A stretch of DNA of 55,574 nucleotides, taken from a virus. Location of the stretch: positions 1 to 55,574 of IMG/VR virus record IMGVR_UViG_3300033148_008370; one strand, given 5' to 3'. Under the pieces are notes generated by a model, which was not told the origin of the DNA, did no database searches, and was given only the letters and a program-made list of their open reading frames with translations. The translations under genes were made by a program, and so were the position numbers. Shown here piece by piece: positions 8,466 to 17,533 of this stretch (positions within the stretch are counted from its first letter, which is position 1; the number at the start of each line of letters is the position of its first letter).

Positions 8466-8879
8466 ATGGCAGGTGTTAGTGAATATGGTTATAGAACCTT
8501 TAAGGTTAATCAAGCTGGTGGGGTAGTGATGGATAGATTTGTTGCTTTGTCAGATGGAGGCGATGATGAGTCAGCTATTTCATACCCTACTTCTGGTGGT
8601 AGAGCTGTTGGGGTAAATAAAGAGGACAAGGATAATGGAGAATACACTGCTGTTATGGCAATGATTGGTGCTTCAACTTGGGTAGAATGGGATAATATTA
8701 ATGGAGATCCCAGTCCTGGTGATGAAGTTACTACTGATGCAAATGGAAGAGCTATTGCTATTCCAGTCAATGCCACTCCTATCTGGTATCATGTGAATGG
8801 TGAGGTTCTGGAGATTAATGATAATGGAACTAAGAAACTTGCGAAAATACGGTTGGTATCATACCGTAAACAATCATAA
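8466..8879 (+). CDS. Head decoration / DUF2190-like protein
   Basis: 137 residues. Glycine- and Val-rich beta protein with phrases such as GRAVGV, GDPSPGDEVTTDANGRAI and KLAKIRLVSYRKQS, typical of capsid-stabilising proteins of the DUF2190 type that precede the major capsid gene. It would bind the outer surface of the mature head. GGAGGTG precedes ATG. The family call rests on pattern and position rather than on a catalytic motif. Confidence 0.65.
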   Translation: MAGVSEYGYRTFKVNQAGGVVMDRFVALSDGGDDESAISYPTSGGRAVGVNKEDKDNGEYTAVMAMIGASTWVEWDNINGDPSPGDEVTTDANGRAIAIPVNATPIWYHVNGEVLEINDNGTKKLAKIRLVSYRKQS

Positions 8880-8905
8880 AAATTTAGGAAGAAGGTGAAA
8901 ATAAG

Positions 8906-9823
8906 ATGAAACAGCTTTCAGATGTTTATTTTGATAAAACACTGACCAAGTATTCTATTTCATACAAACAGGGTAGTATGATTGGGGATACAATTTGTCC
9001 TTATGTAAAGGTTTCTCAGGAGAGTGGGAGATTTTACAAGTTTGGTAAGGAAGCTTTTTATCCTGAAGATGATTTGAGGAGACCTGGGGCGTTATCAAAT
9101 CAAGTGAGATGGGGAACAAGTTCTGATACTTATGCTTGTGAGGAACATGCATCTCGTATTGTTATTCCTGAGAGGATAGTAAAGAATGCTGATTCAGAAG
9201 TTCAGGTTATGCTGAGAAGCACTGAGACTGTGGTTAATAAGGTTAAGATTAATAGGGAGAAGAGGATTAAAGAGCTTCTTGTTGATTCTGGCACATTTAA
9301 CAGCACAACTCTTAATGCAGCTTCTAAGTGGGATAATTATACTGGAGCGACTTCTCATCCATTTCAGAATGTCGCAGATGCGGCAGAGGCTGTAAGAAGT
9401 TCTATAAATATGTATCCTACTCATATAATAATTCCTGCTGAGGTTGCACATGAGTTGTCTAATCATCCTGATTATATTGATAGAGTCAAATATACTCATG
9501 ATAATCTCATAACTGTTTCAGGGATACCGAAAACATTTATGGGAATGAAAGTTTTAATTCCTTCGTGTTCTACTAAATCAAGTGAAGATGGTACGACTTC
9601 ATCAACTTCTCTCTGGGGAGACAATGTAATTGTAATTTATGTCAACTCCAGACCTGGACTGAATTCTATTAATACTATAAATACATTCGCTACTGTTCTT
9701 GGTAAAATTAGAAAATGGTTTTATGAGGATAGAAGATGCTACAATATTGAATTCTCTCAGATACTACAAGAGAAAGTTGTAGTTAGTGGTGGTGCTTATA
9801 TCATCAAAGATGTTCTGACATAG
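8906..9823 (+). CDS. Major capsid protein
   Basis: 305 residues; builds the icosahedral head, probably with the HK97 fold. Early residues DTICPYVKVSQESGRFYKF and later CEEHASRIVIPERI, NREKRIKELLVD, IIPAEVAHELSNHPDYIDRVKY and MGMKVLIP match the major-capsid proteins that accompany Mu I-like proteases and DUF2190 decoration proteins. It is followed at once by the strongest terminator in this part of the window, as expected for a highly expressed gene. GAAGGTGA precedes ATG. Confidence 0.85.
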   Translation: MKQLSDVYFDKTLTKYSISYKQGSMIGDTICPYVKVSQESGRFYKFGKEAFYPEDDLRRPGALSNQVRWGTSSDTYACEEHASRIVIPERIVKNADSEVQVMLRSTETVVNKVKINREKRIKELLVDSGTFNSTTLNAASKWDNYTGATSHPFQNVADAAEAVRSSINMYPTHIIIPAEVAHELSNHPDYIDRVKYTHDNLITVSGIPKTFMGMKVLIPSCSTKSSEDGTTSSTSLWGDNVIVIYVNSRPGLNSINTINTFATVLGKIRKWFYEDRRCYNIEFSQILQEKVVVSGGAYIIKDVLT

Positions 9824-9829
9824 TTCTGT

Positions 9830-9860
9830 GGGGGTGTAAAAACCCCCTTTCTTTTTTTTA
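9830..9860 (+). terminator. Rho-independent terminator after the capsid gene
   Basis: GGGGG (9830-9834) pairs with CCCCC (9843-9847) around an A/T loop and is followed by a T-rich run to about 9860. It lies seven bases after the capsid stop. Confidence 0.75.
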
Positions 9861-9874
9861 TTTTGAGGTGTTTT

Positions 9875-10381
9875 ATGGCTTATTGCACTGTTGATGATGT
9901 GTATTCTGTTGGTCTTCATGGGGGTGATTCTTTTACAGACACTACCAATCCAACAATTGCACAAGTAAATGAATGGATAAGCAAGATTGCAAGAAAGATT
10001 GATGCAAGGCTTAGTGCTTCAGGTGTTACTACTCCTGTATCTCAGGTAGATTCTCCAAAAGCATTTAATTTGCTTAAGGATCTTAATGCTTTTGGGACTG
10101 CTGTTTATGTTGAGATGATGAACGCTAATAGGTGGGGATCAGATGATGAGAGGAAGACATTAAAGATACTTTTAAATGAGTATGAGGAATGGCTGAAGGA
10201 GTATGAGGAATTCCCAGTGAGGCTTGAAGATGCTGTGTTATCAAACAAGCATCATTTATTAGAGACAGCAGAGGAGAACATCATTTGGAGTGGAACATCA
10301 GAAATTTATGATTATTCTCATGTCAATGAAATGAGTGAAGGAGATTTGAAGCCATTTTTTAGGCATGATACAGAATATTGA
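9875..10381 (+). CDS. Head-tail connector (DUF1320/gp36-like)
   Basis: 168 residues from ATG 9875 (GAGGTG four bases before; an upstream TTG would overlap this site). The N-terminus MAYCTVDDVYSV and the helix PTIAQVNEWISKIARKIDARL match DUF1320-type connectors, which sit below the portal. It is the last head gene before the sugar cluster; the next morphogenesis gene follows only at 18233. Confidence 0.7.
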   Translation: MAYCTVDDVYSVGLHGGDSFTDTTNPTIAQVNEWISKIARKIDARLSASGVTTPVSQVDSPKAFNLLKDLNAFGTAVYVEMMNANRWGSDDERKTLKILLNEYEEWLKEYEEFPVRLEDAVLSNKHHLLETAEENIIWSGTSEIYDYSHVNEMSEGDLKPFFRHDTEY

Positions 10382-10396
10382 TCTAAAGGAGTTTGA

Positions 10397-11389
10397 ATGA
10401 TGAGAAAAAAGAAAATTCTGATAACAGGGGGAGCTGGGTTTCAGGGTAGTAATCTCTGCAAGTATTTAAATGAGAATAGGGATTATGAAATTACAATTTT
10501 GTCTTCTCATTCAGAGAGATCAAAACTGAATATTGAGAGATTTGGGTTGGGGAAATTTTCTTCTATTATTTTTGGATCAATTACAGATCCAATTTTAGTT
10601 GAGAAGACAGTGAGGGATCATGATATAGTATTTCATCTTGCATCAAATATACATGTGGATGAGAGTATAAAGTATCCAGTTAGATTTTTCCAGAATAATG
10701 TTATTGGGACTGTTAATATATTGGAAGCATGTAGGGAACATAATATTCCTATAGTTCACATCTCATCATGTGAGATTTATGGTGGATGTAGATTATGTCC
10801 TAAGAGGGATAGATGTGATAGGAGGATAAATGAGACCTGTCCCCAGAAACCTCAGAGTCCTTATGCGTCAAGTAAGGCTGGTGCTGAGAATGCTGTTTTT
10901 GCTTATGGGCAAACATACAAAATCCCATTCATTATTGTTCGTCCCTTCAATGTATATGGGAGAGGACAGAGATATGGAAAAAGGGGTGCTGTAATTCCAA
11001 TATTCACAATGAGAGCTCTTAAAGGGGAGGATATAGAGATTTATGGGGATGGAAAACAAGGAAGAGATTTTATATGTATAGATGATTTAGTAAGAGCTTA
11101 TGACTTAATTATATATAATTTCTTTAATAGACCTTCTCTTGTTAGAAATAAAATTTTTAATGTAGGTAGTAGTAGGAGTGTCAGCATAAATGAGCTTGCT
11201 CATAAAATAAACAATATTGCAGGGAATAAGAGTAGAATTGTTCATAGAGAAGGGAGAAGAGGAGAAGTAGATAATTTTGTGTCTGATAATTCTAAGATAA
11301 ATTCCATTGGATTTTTTACAAGATTTGATATAGGGAGTGGACTTGCTGAATATATTCAGTGGTTTAATGAAAATGAACTGGTGATTTAA
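10397..11389 (+). CDS. NAD-dependent nucleotide-sugar epimerase/dehydratase
   Basis: 330 residues, extended short-chain dehydrogenase. TGGAGFQGSN (10-19) is the NAD-binding glycine motif; SSC (123-125) and Y156xxxK160 are the catalytic residues; VRPFNVYGRGQR and FICIDDL are typical of sugar-nucleotide 4-epimerases and 4,6-dehydratases. It probably makes an activated sugar for the glycosyltransferases downstream. Unusual feature: four cysteines, C131, C134, C140 and C148, in an insert just before the catalytic Tyr, looking like a metal site. First gene of an eight-gene cluster; AGGAG precedes ATGATG. The exact sugar cannot be told. Confidence 0.85.
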   Translation: MMRKKKILITGGAGFQGSNLCKYLNENRDYEITILSSHSERSKLNIERFGLGKFSSIIFGSITDPILVEKTVRDHDIVFHLASNIHVDESIKYPVRFFQNNVIGTVNILEACREHNIPIVHISSCEIYGGCRLCPKRDRCDRRINETCPQKPQSPYASSKAGAENAVFAYGQTYKIPFIIVRPFNVYGRGQRYGKRGAVIPIFTMRALKGEDIEIYGDGKQGRDFICIDDLVRAYDLIIYNFFNRPSLVRNKIFNVGSSRSVSINELAHKINNIAGNKSRIVHREGRRGEVDNFVSDNSKINSIGFFTRFDIGSGLAEYIQWFNENELVI

Positions 11390-11391
11390 AC

Positions 11392-12669
11392 ATGAAAAAA
11401 ATTGTGCTCATAAATCCTCCTCAGTTACAACTCTTTAATCCTCTTTCATATCCTCCATTATCCTTGATGTATATTGCTTCATCTCTTGAAGAAAAAGGTT
11501 ATGATGTAGAAATTCACAATCAACCTCACAAATCATTTGAAGATCAAAAAGATGAAATTCCTGATGGGAATATTTATGGAATAACAACTACTACAGCAAC
11601 TCTATATGAGACAAGAAAAATAGTTAGTTTTTTAAAGAAAAGAAATCCAGATTCTATAACAGTGGTAGGGGGTGTTCATGCAACTGTAAATCCTGAAGAG
11701 ACAAAACAGATTACAGATGCTGATTATATATTTTCTGGAGAGGGAGAGATTCTTTTCCCTAAAGTATGCAAGAATTTGAGTAAAAAGGGAGGGATACTGA
11801 GAGCTGAGAGAATTTCTGTTGATCAACTTAATATGCTTCCATTTCCAGCTCGTCATCTTATCAAAAAATCAGTAATTCAGGATGAATCAGGTATTCATCT
11901 ATCTGGGAAATATAAAAAAAATAATTATGCAACAACTATTATTTCTTCAAGAGGTTGCCCTTATAACTGTGCATTCTGTTGTAAAACATGTGTAACAAGT
12001 GGTTTTCGTTATCGTTCAGTAGATAATTTTTTCAAAGAACTTATTCATCTTAGAGATAAATATGATATTCATCAGTTTAGGATTATTGATGATGCTTTTA
12101 CAACAAATAAGAAGCGTGTTCTGTCACTAATGGAGAGGACAAAAGGAGAAGAATTATATTTTACAACTATATTGAGAGCTGATTCTATTGATTCTAAGGA
12201 TATGTTGTATAGGATGTGTGATGGAGGTGTGAGGATAATTTCAATAGGTGTTGAATCAGCAAGTCAGAAGATTCTTAATATAATAAATAAGAGAGAAAGT
12301 ATTGATGAGATAAAGAGGGTTATAAGATGGTGTAAGGAAGTAGGAATAAAGATAAAGGTATTTTTCATATTTGGTCTGCCTGGTGAGACACTTGAAACAG
12401 TAGAAATGACAAAGAGATTTTTCAGGGAGATGAAACCAGATATGTTTACATTATCTTCTTTTGTTCCATTACCAGGGAGTGCAATATATGAGAATCCAGA
12501 GAGATTTGGCTTGAAGCCAAGATATAATAGAGGGGAATATGAGAATTTTTGGTTTTATTGGGAACCAGAAGACATAGATAAAGGTTTCTTTTTTGATATG
12601 CCATTAGAACTGAGGAAGGCAAGAGGGGATCTGATTAGATATTTGAGATTGGGAGAATGGAGGAAGTAG
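11392..12669 (+). CDS. Radical SAM protein with N-terminal B12-binding-like domain
   Basis: 425 residues. The N-terminal domain (1-150) has the pattern of B12-dependent radical SAM proteins (INPP, GGVHATVNPEE, GEGE). C189, C193 and C196 form the CxxxCxxC motif for the 4Fe-4S cluster. ISIGVESAS and IFGLPGET are normal radical SAM strands. Such enzymes methylate or rearrange unreactive carbons, including those of sugars. Starts two bases after the epimerase stop and overlaps the next gene. The substrate is unknown; a sugar or lipid-linked glycan is likely from context. Confidence 0.8.
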   Translation: MKKIVLINPPQLQLFNPLSYPPLSLMYIASSLEEKGYDVEIHNQPHKSFEDQKDEIPDGNIYGITTTTATLYETRKIVSFLKKRNPDSITVVGGVHATVNPEETKQITDADYIFSGEGEILFPKVCKNLSKKGGILRAERISVDQLNMLPFPARHLIKKSVIQDESGIHLSGKYKKNNYATTIISSRGCPYNCAFCCKTCVTSGFRYRSVDNFFKELIHLRDKYDIHQFRIIDDAFTTNKKRVLSLMERTKGEELYFTTILRADSIDSKDMLYRMCDGGVRIISIGVESASQKILNIINKRESIDEIKRVIRWCKEVGIKIKVFFIFGLPGETLETVEMTKRFFREMKPDMFTLSSFVPLPGSAIYENPERFGLKPRYNRGEYENFWFYWEPEDIDKGFFFDMPLELRKARGDLIRYLRLGEWRK

Positions 12670-13346
12670 TTGTGAAATCTGTTCTTATCATTATCAATAA
12701 CAAAGATGATGCAGAATATTTGCCTGATGTGTTAGATTCCATTGTAGGTCAAATTAATCAGGATTTTAGCATAGTTGGGATTGATGCTGGTAGTAAGGAT
12801 GAGTCAGCTGATATTTATAATCAGTATGATGTTCCAGTTGTAGATTGCACAGGTCTTAATCAAGCTCAGTCTGTTAATAAAGTTCTGAGAATGACAGATG
12901 AGCCTTTCATTGGTTGGATAAATGCTGATGACATATATAAGGAGAATTATATTTCTTCTCATTTATATGAATTCAAAGACCCTACAGTAGGTATAGTCTA
13001 TAGTGATTATGATATTTTTTGGCAAGAATTTCCAGCAAGAAGAAAAATTAGAACCAGAATTGGAAATATTGATAAATTATTCAAGGAAGGTAAAAATCCT
13101 ATAGCACATCCAACTGTGATGATTAGAAGAAGTGTTTTTGATAGAATTGGTTTGTTAGATGAGTCGTTGACTTATGTTATTGATTATGAATTCTGGCTAA
13201 GGGCATGGAAAAATAATGTGAAGTTTAAACATATTGTTTATTCAACTGCTGAGTTTAGAGTGAGAAAGGACAGTCTTACAAACACAAGGAGAGAATGTAT
13301 TCTGGCTGAAATGAAGCAGGTTCAGAGAAGATATCTGGGTGGATGA
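12657..13346 (+). CDS. Family 2 glycosyltransferase
   Basis: Up to 229 residues. GT-A fold pattern: SVLIIINNKDDAEYLPDVLDS, a DAGSKDES nucleotide-binding loop, INADD as the metal-binding DxD-type motif, and DYEFWLRAW near the acceptor site. It transfers a sugar from a nucleotide donor. ATG 12657 overlaps the preceding gene by 13 bases. GTG 12672 is an alternative start with GGAGGA correctly spaced before it, and gives the usual N-terminus for this family. Confidence 0.8.
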   Translation: MEEVVVKSVLIIINNKDDAEYLPDVLDSIVGQINQDFSIVGIDAGSKDESADIYNQYDVPVVDCTGLNQAQSVNKVLRMTDEPFIGWINADDIYKENYISSHLYEFKDPTVGIVYSDYDIFWQEFPARRKIRTRIGNIDKLFKEGKNPIAHPTVMIRRSVFDRIGLLDESLTYVIDYEFWLRAWKNNVKFKHIVYSTAEFRVRKDSLTNTRRECILAEMKQVQRRYLGG

Positions 13347-14341
13347 TGATGAAAAAAATTCTTTATGTAGTATCAACAGCTCTCATTGGGGGCGTTGAGA
13401 AACTGGTTGAGCGTCTCGGGAGAGATCTGAGTCATAGATATAAGATTGATGTTGCAGTCATCGGAAGTAATGGTTCCCTGCTCAGTAATTATAATAAGAT
13501 ATTCAATCATGTGTGGGATATATGGGCTCACAAGTGTGCAGGTAGGATAAATCTCAGAGATATTCCCAATATGCTTCCTCTTGCTAATTATGAGATTATT
13601 CATATTTTCAATCATTTTGCACTTTCTAAGATATTAGCTGAGAAAAATGTAAGTAAGATGGTTCAGTCTATTCATTTTCATCCAGATGCAATGAAAACTG
13701 AATATAGGGAAATGCTTATAGAGAATCAAAATTTATTTAAATCTATAATAGTAGATTCTAAGCTTCATAGCTATTTAACACATTATGTTTACATACCTAA
13801 TTTTGTTGATACTGATTTCTGGTTTTCTAAAGATGGGAATCAGAATAGGATAATATGGGTTGGAAAATTCAATGATGTTAAGAATTATAAACTGCTAATG
13901 AAAATTATTGATATAACAAATAGAGAATTTATTATTGTAGATGGTTTATCTTGGCTTCTAACATCTAAGGAATATAAAAAAATAATTAAGAGGAAGTATG
14001 GGAATAGGGTAAAGATTTATACTGAGGTTGATGAAAATGTTTTAAGAAATCTTTATCAGGAGTCAAGTCATATGTTAATAACTTCTAAATATGAGGGAAC
14101 TCCATTATCATTACTTGAAGCAATGTCATGTGGAGTAATTCCTGTGTCAACTCCTGTTGGTAATATTCCAAATATTATTAAGCATGGTAAGAATGGTTTT
14201 ATTTATAATTCTTGTGATGAAGCAATTAATTATCTCAGCTATTATTCTGATAAAATGAAAAGGAAAGCAAGAGAAGAAATGGTAAAGAATTTTAGTCAGG
14301 AAGAAATTATTTCAAAATACTTTGAGGTTTATGAAAAATGA
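13343..14341 (+). CDS. Family 4-like glycosyltransferase
   Basis: 332 residues, GT-B fold. STALIGGVEKLV at the N-terminus is the glycine loop of GT4 enzymes; IWVGKFNDVKNY begins the second Rossmann domain; YEGTPLSLLEAMSCGVIPV is the donor-binding E-x7-E type motif. Starts at ATGATGATG overlapping the previous stop and ends in an ATGA overlap with the next gene, so the cluster is translationally coupled. Confidence 0.85.
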   Translation: MMMKKILYVVSTALIGGVEKLVERLGRDLSHRYKIDVAVIGSNGSLLSNYNKIFNHVWDIWAHKCAGRINLRDIPNMLPLANYEIIHIFNHFALSKILAEKNVSKMVQSIHFHPDAMKTEYREMLIENQNLFKSIIVDSKLHSYLTHYVYIPNFVDTDFWFSKDGNQNRIIWVGKFNDVKNYKLLMKIIDITNREFIIVDGLSWLLTSKEYKKIIKRKYGNRVKIYTEVDENVLRNLYQESSHMLITSKYEGTPLSLLEAMSCGVIPVSTPVGNIPNIIKHGKNGFIYNSCDEAINYLSYYSDKMKRKAREEMVKNFSQEEIISKYFEVYEK

Positions 14342-15387
14342 AAGTAAATGTTGAAGAATTATGGAAAAATACTTATATAATTGGTAGAGAAAATTCTTGC
14401 AGGAGGAGTATATATAGTTTAGGTATTGCACATCTTCAGACTGCCAAACTATTCAATTCTGGTAAATTTCCATATTATAAGGAGACTCCATCATATAAGA
14501 TGTTTATGTCTCATGGTTATGAGAAGATGTTTGGTATGTCTTCAGCTGAGGAATTTCTAAGAGGTTATATGAAGCAGTTTGCTGATAATTTTAAGTCAAT
14601 TAAGAAATATGGATACAGATCAGATAGGAGTAGGATCTCCATTGATACGATTGGTGGTAAGCAGTTTCTGATTGATGGTAACAGGAGAATTGCTTCTATT
14701 ATGGCAATTGGTGAGCAAAGAGAAATAGAAGTTATGGAAGGTGAACATAGATTTAGAAGAGAAAATGTAGAGAAATATCTCAGGAATTTAGCTTTACAGA
14801 GTCCTTTTATAAAGAATGACAAACATATACTTTATCAGCCAACTTTAGGATTTACAGAGAACAATGACCCATGTAGGACTGAAGAGTTCAGAAAAATGAA
14901 AAGATGTATATTAAGAGGGATAGGTGATACTAAAGGAAAGCTTATTCTTGATGTTGGTTCTTGTTTTGGTTATTTTTCCTTTGCTTTAGCTCAGCTTGGT
15001 TCATATGTAGTAGGGGTTGAGAGGAATAATAATAGAGTTGAAGCTTCTCGTTTAATTTCTGGTTATTATAAGTTGGACTGGTCTAATCCCAAGTTTATCT
15101 GTGCTGACATTTCAGATTATATGAAAGAATCTGATATGAATTATGATATTGTTCTTATGATTAGTATATTCCATTATCTGTGTAGAGAGAATTTAGAAAA
15201 TGCATGGAAGGTTATTAATAAACTTGCTGAGAGATCAGATAAGATCATATTGTGCATGGATCATAATGGGATAATTGAGAGTCAGGAAAATGTTAGAGAT
15301 TTTATTCTTGGTAATTCAGTTCTGAAGAATGCTGAATTTCTTGGTAAAGTTTATAATAATAGGCTTCTTTATTCTTTTTCAAGGTAG
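14338..15387 (+). CDS. ParB/sulfiredoxin-like domain fused to SAM methyltransferase
   Basis: 349 residues. Residues about 95-135 (SIDTIGGKQFLIDGNRRIAS, then AIGEQREIEV) follow the pattern of ParB-like nuclease/sulfiredoxin domains, in which DGNRR binds a nucleotide phosphate. Residues about 200-345 are a class I methyltransferase: LILDVGSCFGYFSFALAQLG (motif I), VVGVER (motif II), YDIVLMISIFHYL (motif IV). The target may be a sugar or a nucleotide-linked intermediate; this is not shown by sequence. Sits between two GT4 enzymes with an ATGA overlap. Confidence 0.7.
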   Translation: MKVNVEELWKNTYIIGRENSCRRSIYSLGIAHLQTAKLFNSGKFPYYKETPSYKMFMSHGYEKMFGMSSAEEFLRGYMKQFADNFKSIKKYGYRSDRSRISIDTIGGKQFLIDGNRRIASIMAIGEQREIEVMEGEHRFRRENVEKYLRNLALQSPFIKNDKHILYQPTLGFTENNDPCRTEEFRKMKRCILRGIGDTKGKLILDVGSCFGYFSFALAQLGSYVVGVERNNNRVEASRLISGYYKLDWSNPKFICADISDYMKESDMNYDIVLMISIFHYLCRENLENAWKVINKLAERSDKIILCMDHNGIIESQENVRDFILGNSVLKNAEFLGKVYNNRLLYSFSR

Positions 15388-15395
15388 TCTGTAAT

Positions 15396-16460
15396 ATGAA
15401 AAATGTGAGAAAAAAGAAAATTGTTTGGACTGTAGATTTTTGTTCAAAAGACCCTGATTTTTGGGTAAAGAAAAATGATTCTTTTCAAGAGTCTTTGATT
15501 TATTTGACTAAATTTTTTGATGTTCATATTGTAGCTTTACATATTAACAGCAATAAAGACTGTATGATAAATGGAGTTAATTATCATTTCTGTCTCAATA
15601 TGAATGAAATGATTGGAAAAGTTGTCAGGATAAGACCTGATATCATCAACATGTGGGGATTTGAGAGACCTATAAATAAAATGATTATATCTCATAGGCG
15701 TTTGGTAAATGTTGCTAAGACTGTTTATATAGTTGGAGAGGATACAATTAATTGTAGGGGAGATTTTCCTTATTGTTCAAGGGTTTTTGTTTCAACAGAG
15801 GGTCAGAAGAGAATATTAGAAAGGGAAACTCTTTATCCAAATAAGCAGATAGTAGTAGCTTCTTGGACAGCGACGAACATATATAATTTTAAGGATTATA
15901 CTAAACAGGATAGATATGATGTGATATATGTTTCAGACTGGAAGAGGATGAAGAGACAGCATTTACTTTTAGAAGCATTAAACCTGAGAGAATTCAAATA
16001 TGATAGAATATGTTTTCTTGGCGATATTAGGGATGTCAGGTATTTTAATGAACATAAAAACAAAATTGAGAATAATAGTGAGGGTGGATATATAGAAATA
16101 ATTCATAGAGTTCCAGGGTATGCTGTGTCTAATTATTATCATGAATCAAAGATAGCAGTTCAGCTTTCATCAAGTGAAGGGGGTTCACGTGTTGTTGCAG
16201 AAGTTCTTTCATCAGGTGTTCCTTTGATTGTATGCAATGACTGTCAATCAAATGTAGATCAGGTTAAAGATGGGGTAAATGGATTTGTAGTTGAACCTAC
16301 TCCAATGGCAATATCTAAGAAGATTAAACTGTTATTATCAAATAAAGATTTGAGGAAAAAGGTAGGTTTGAGAGCTTTAGAAATGGCAAAGAAGACTATG
16401 TCAAGTTATTCGATGAGAGTTGTGTTTGAGAGGGAATTCAAAAAAATTGTTTTTGAGTAA
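15396..16460 (+). CDS. Family 4-like glycosyltransferase
   Basis: 354 residues with GT-B organisation. The N-terminal half is divergent (IVWTVDFCSKDPDFWVKKND). The C-terminal half has IYVSDWKRMKRQHLLLEAL and SSEGGSRVVAEVLSSGVPL, the usual GT4 donor-binding region, followed by VNGFVVEPTP. The ribosome binding site is weak, so translation may depend on the preceding gene nine bases upstream. Related in fold, not closely in sequence, to the enzyme at 13343. Confidence 0.8.
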   Translation: MKNVRKKKIVWTVDFCSKDPDFWVKKNDSFQESLIYLTKFFDVHIVALHINSNKDCMINGVNYHFCLNMNEMIGKVVRIRPDIINMWGFERPINKMIISHRRLVNVAKTVYIVGEDTINCRGDFPYCSRVFVSTEGQKRILERETLYPNKQIVVASWTATNIYNFKDYTKQDRYDVIYVSDWKRMKRQHLLLEALNLREFKYDRICFLGDIRDVRYFNEHKNKIENNSEGGYIEIIHRVPGYAVSNYYHESKIAVQLSSSEGGSRVVAEVLSSGVPLIVCNDCQSNVDQVKDGVNGFVVEPTPMAISKKIKLLLSNKDLRKKVGLRALEMAKKTMSSYSMRVVFEREFKKIVFE

Positions 16461-16474
16461 GGAGTCTGTTGTCA

Positions 16475-17533
16475 ATGATACAATTTAAATATGCACTGTT
16501 TGGTTTTTTTGGATATGGTGCAAAAGCTGATGACATGATCAGAGCTATTACAGAAGATATGATTAGAGAATCTCTTGGATATGTAGATATAATTACAAGA
16601 GTTAACACAAATATACCTTGTTCTCCAGATAAGATAGCCAGATATTTAAATTTAAATTGTGATGGAGTGATACTTGGTGGAGGTAGTTTGCTTGGGAGAT
16701 TGAGATTACCTCCATTTGATACTATAGAACAGTGGGGAAATGACCTTCAGATACCTCTTATAATTCTTGGAACAGGGTGGAGGGAAGAGAAGAAACCTCT
16801 TACAAAGGAGGAGAGAAGTAAGACTAAATTTCTTATAAATAGAGCTGATTATGTTGGAGTTAGGGGATATTATAGTTTAGAGAAGATAAAGGGTAATCAT
16901 CTGCCATATAAGAAGGTTAATGTGATTGGAGATCCAGGATTATGTTATATAAATAGATTTGGCAAATGTAAGTTAGATAATAAGTCTATGGGTGTAGTTG
17001 TTAGAAACATGTCACAAGTTGAGATAGAACAGGATGATAGAATAGGTAGCAATATGAGGATGTTTTCTATATTTGCCCAAATACTTGATAACGCAAGAGA
17101 AGAGGGATATGATATATATTTCTTTCCATTTTCTTCTAAGAATAGAACTACTGATAATGATTATATTGCTATGGGGCAAGTTCAGGCATTTATGAAATAT
17201 CCAAGTAGTCTTATTCAGGTTAATTTACCATTAGAACAAATGGTTGCATTTATGGGGAATATGGATTTTGTAGTATCTCAGAGATTACATGGAAGTTTGT
17301 TATCTCTTGTTCAAGGTGTTCCAATAATGCCAATTGAATATCAGTTTAATAAGTTGGAAGATTCTCTAAGTTTAGATGGATTTGAGGAAGTCAGGGATGA
17401 TATAATTGATGCAGGTGAATTCAGTTTGAAAGAGTATAGGGAATGGAGAAGGAAGAATAGGAAGTATGATGTAAGGAAAGCATGTCAGCAGGTGAGGAGG
17501 AATTATATTGAGATTATCAAGAAATGCCTTTAA
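16475..17533 (+). CDS. Polysaccharide pyruvyltransferase-like protein
   Basis: 352 residues. GVILGGGSLLGR (early) and VSQRLHGSLLSLVQGVP (late) are the two signatures of the polysaccharide pyruvyltransferase family (CsaB-like), which adds ketal-linked pyruvate to sugars from phosphoenolpyruvate. ATG 16475 is preferred, ten bases from GGAG; a TTG lies at 16469. A pyruvylated or similarly acidic sugar product is suggested, although some family members have other roles. Confidence 0.8.
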   Translation: MIQFKYALFGFFGYGAKADDMIRAITEDMIRESLGYVDIITRVNTNIPCSPDKIARYLNLNCDGVILGGGSLLGRLRLPPFDTIEQWGNDLQIPLIILGTGWREEKKPLTKEERSKTKFLINRADYVGVRGYYSLEKIKGNHLPYKKVNVIGDPGLCYINRFGKCKLDNKSMGVVVRNMSQVEIEQDDRIGSNMRMFSIFAQILDNAREEGYDIYFFPFSSKNRTTDNDYIAMGQVQAFMKYPSSLIQVNLPLEQMVAFMGNMDFVVSQRLHGSLLSLVQGVPIMPIEYQFNKLEDSLSLDGFEEVRDDIIDAGEFSLKEYREWRRKNRKYDVRKACQQVRRNYIEIIKKCL

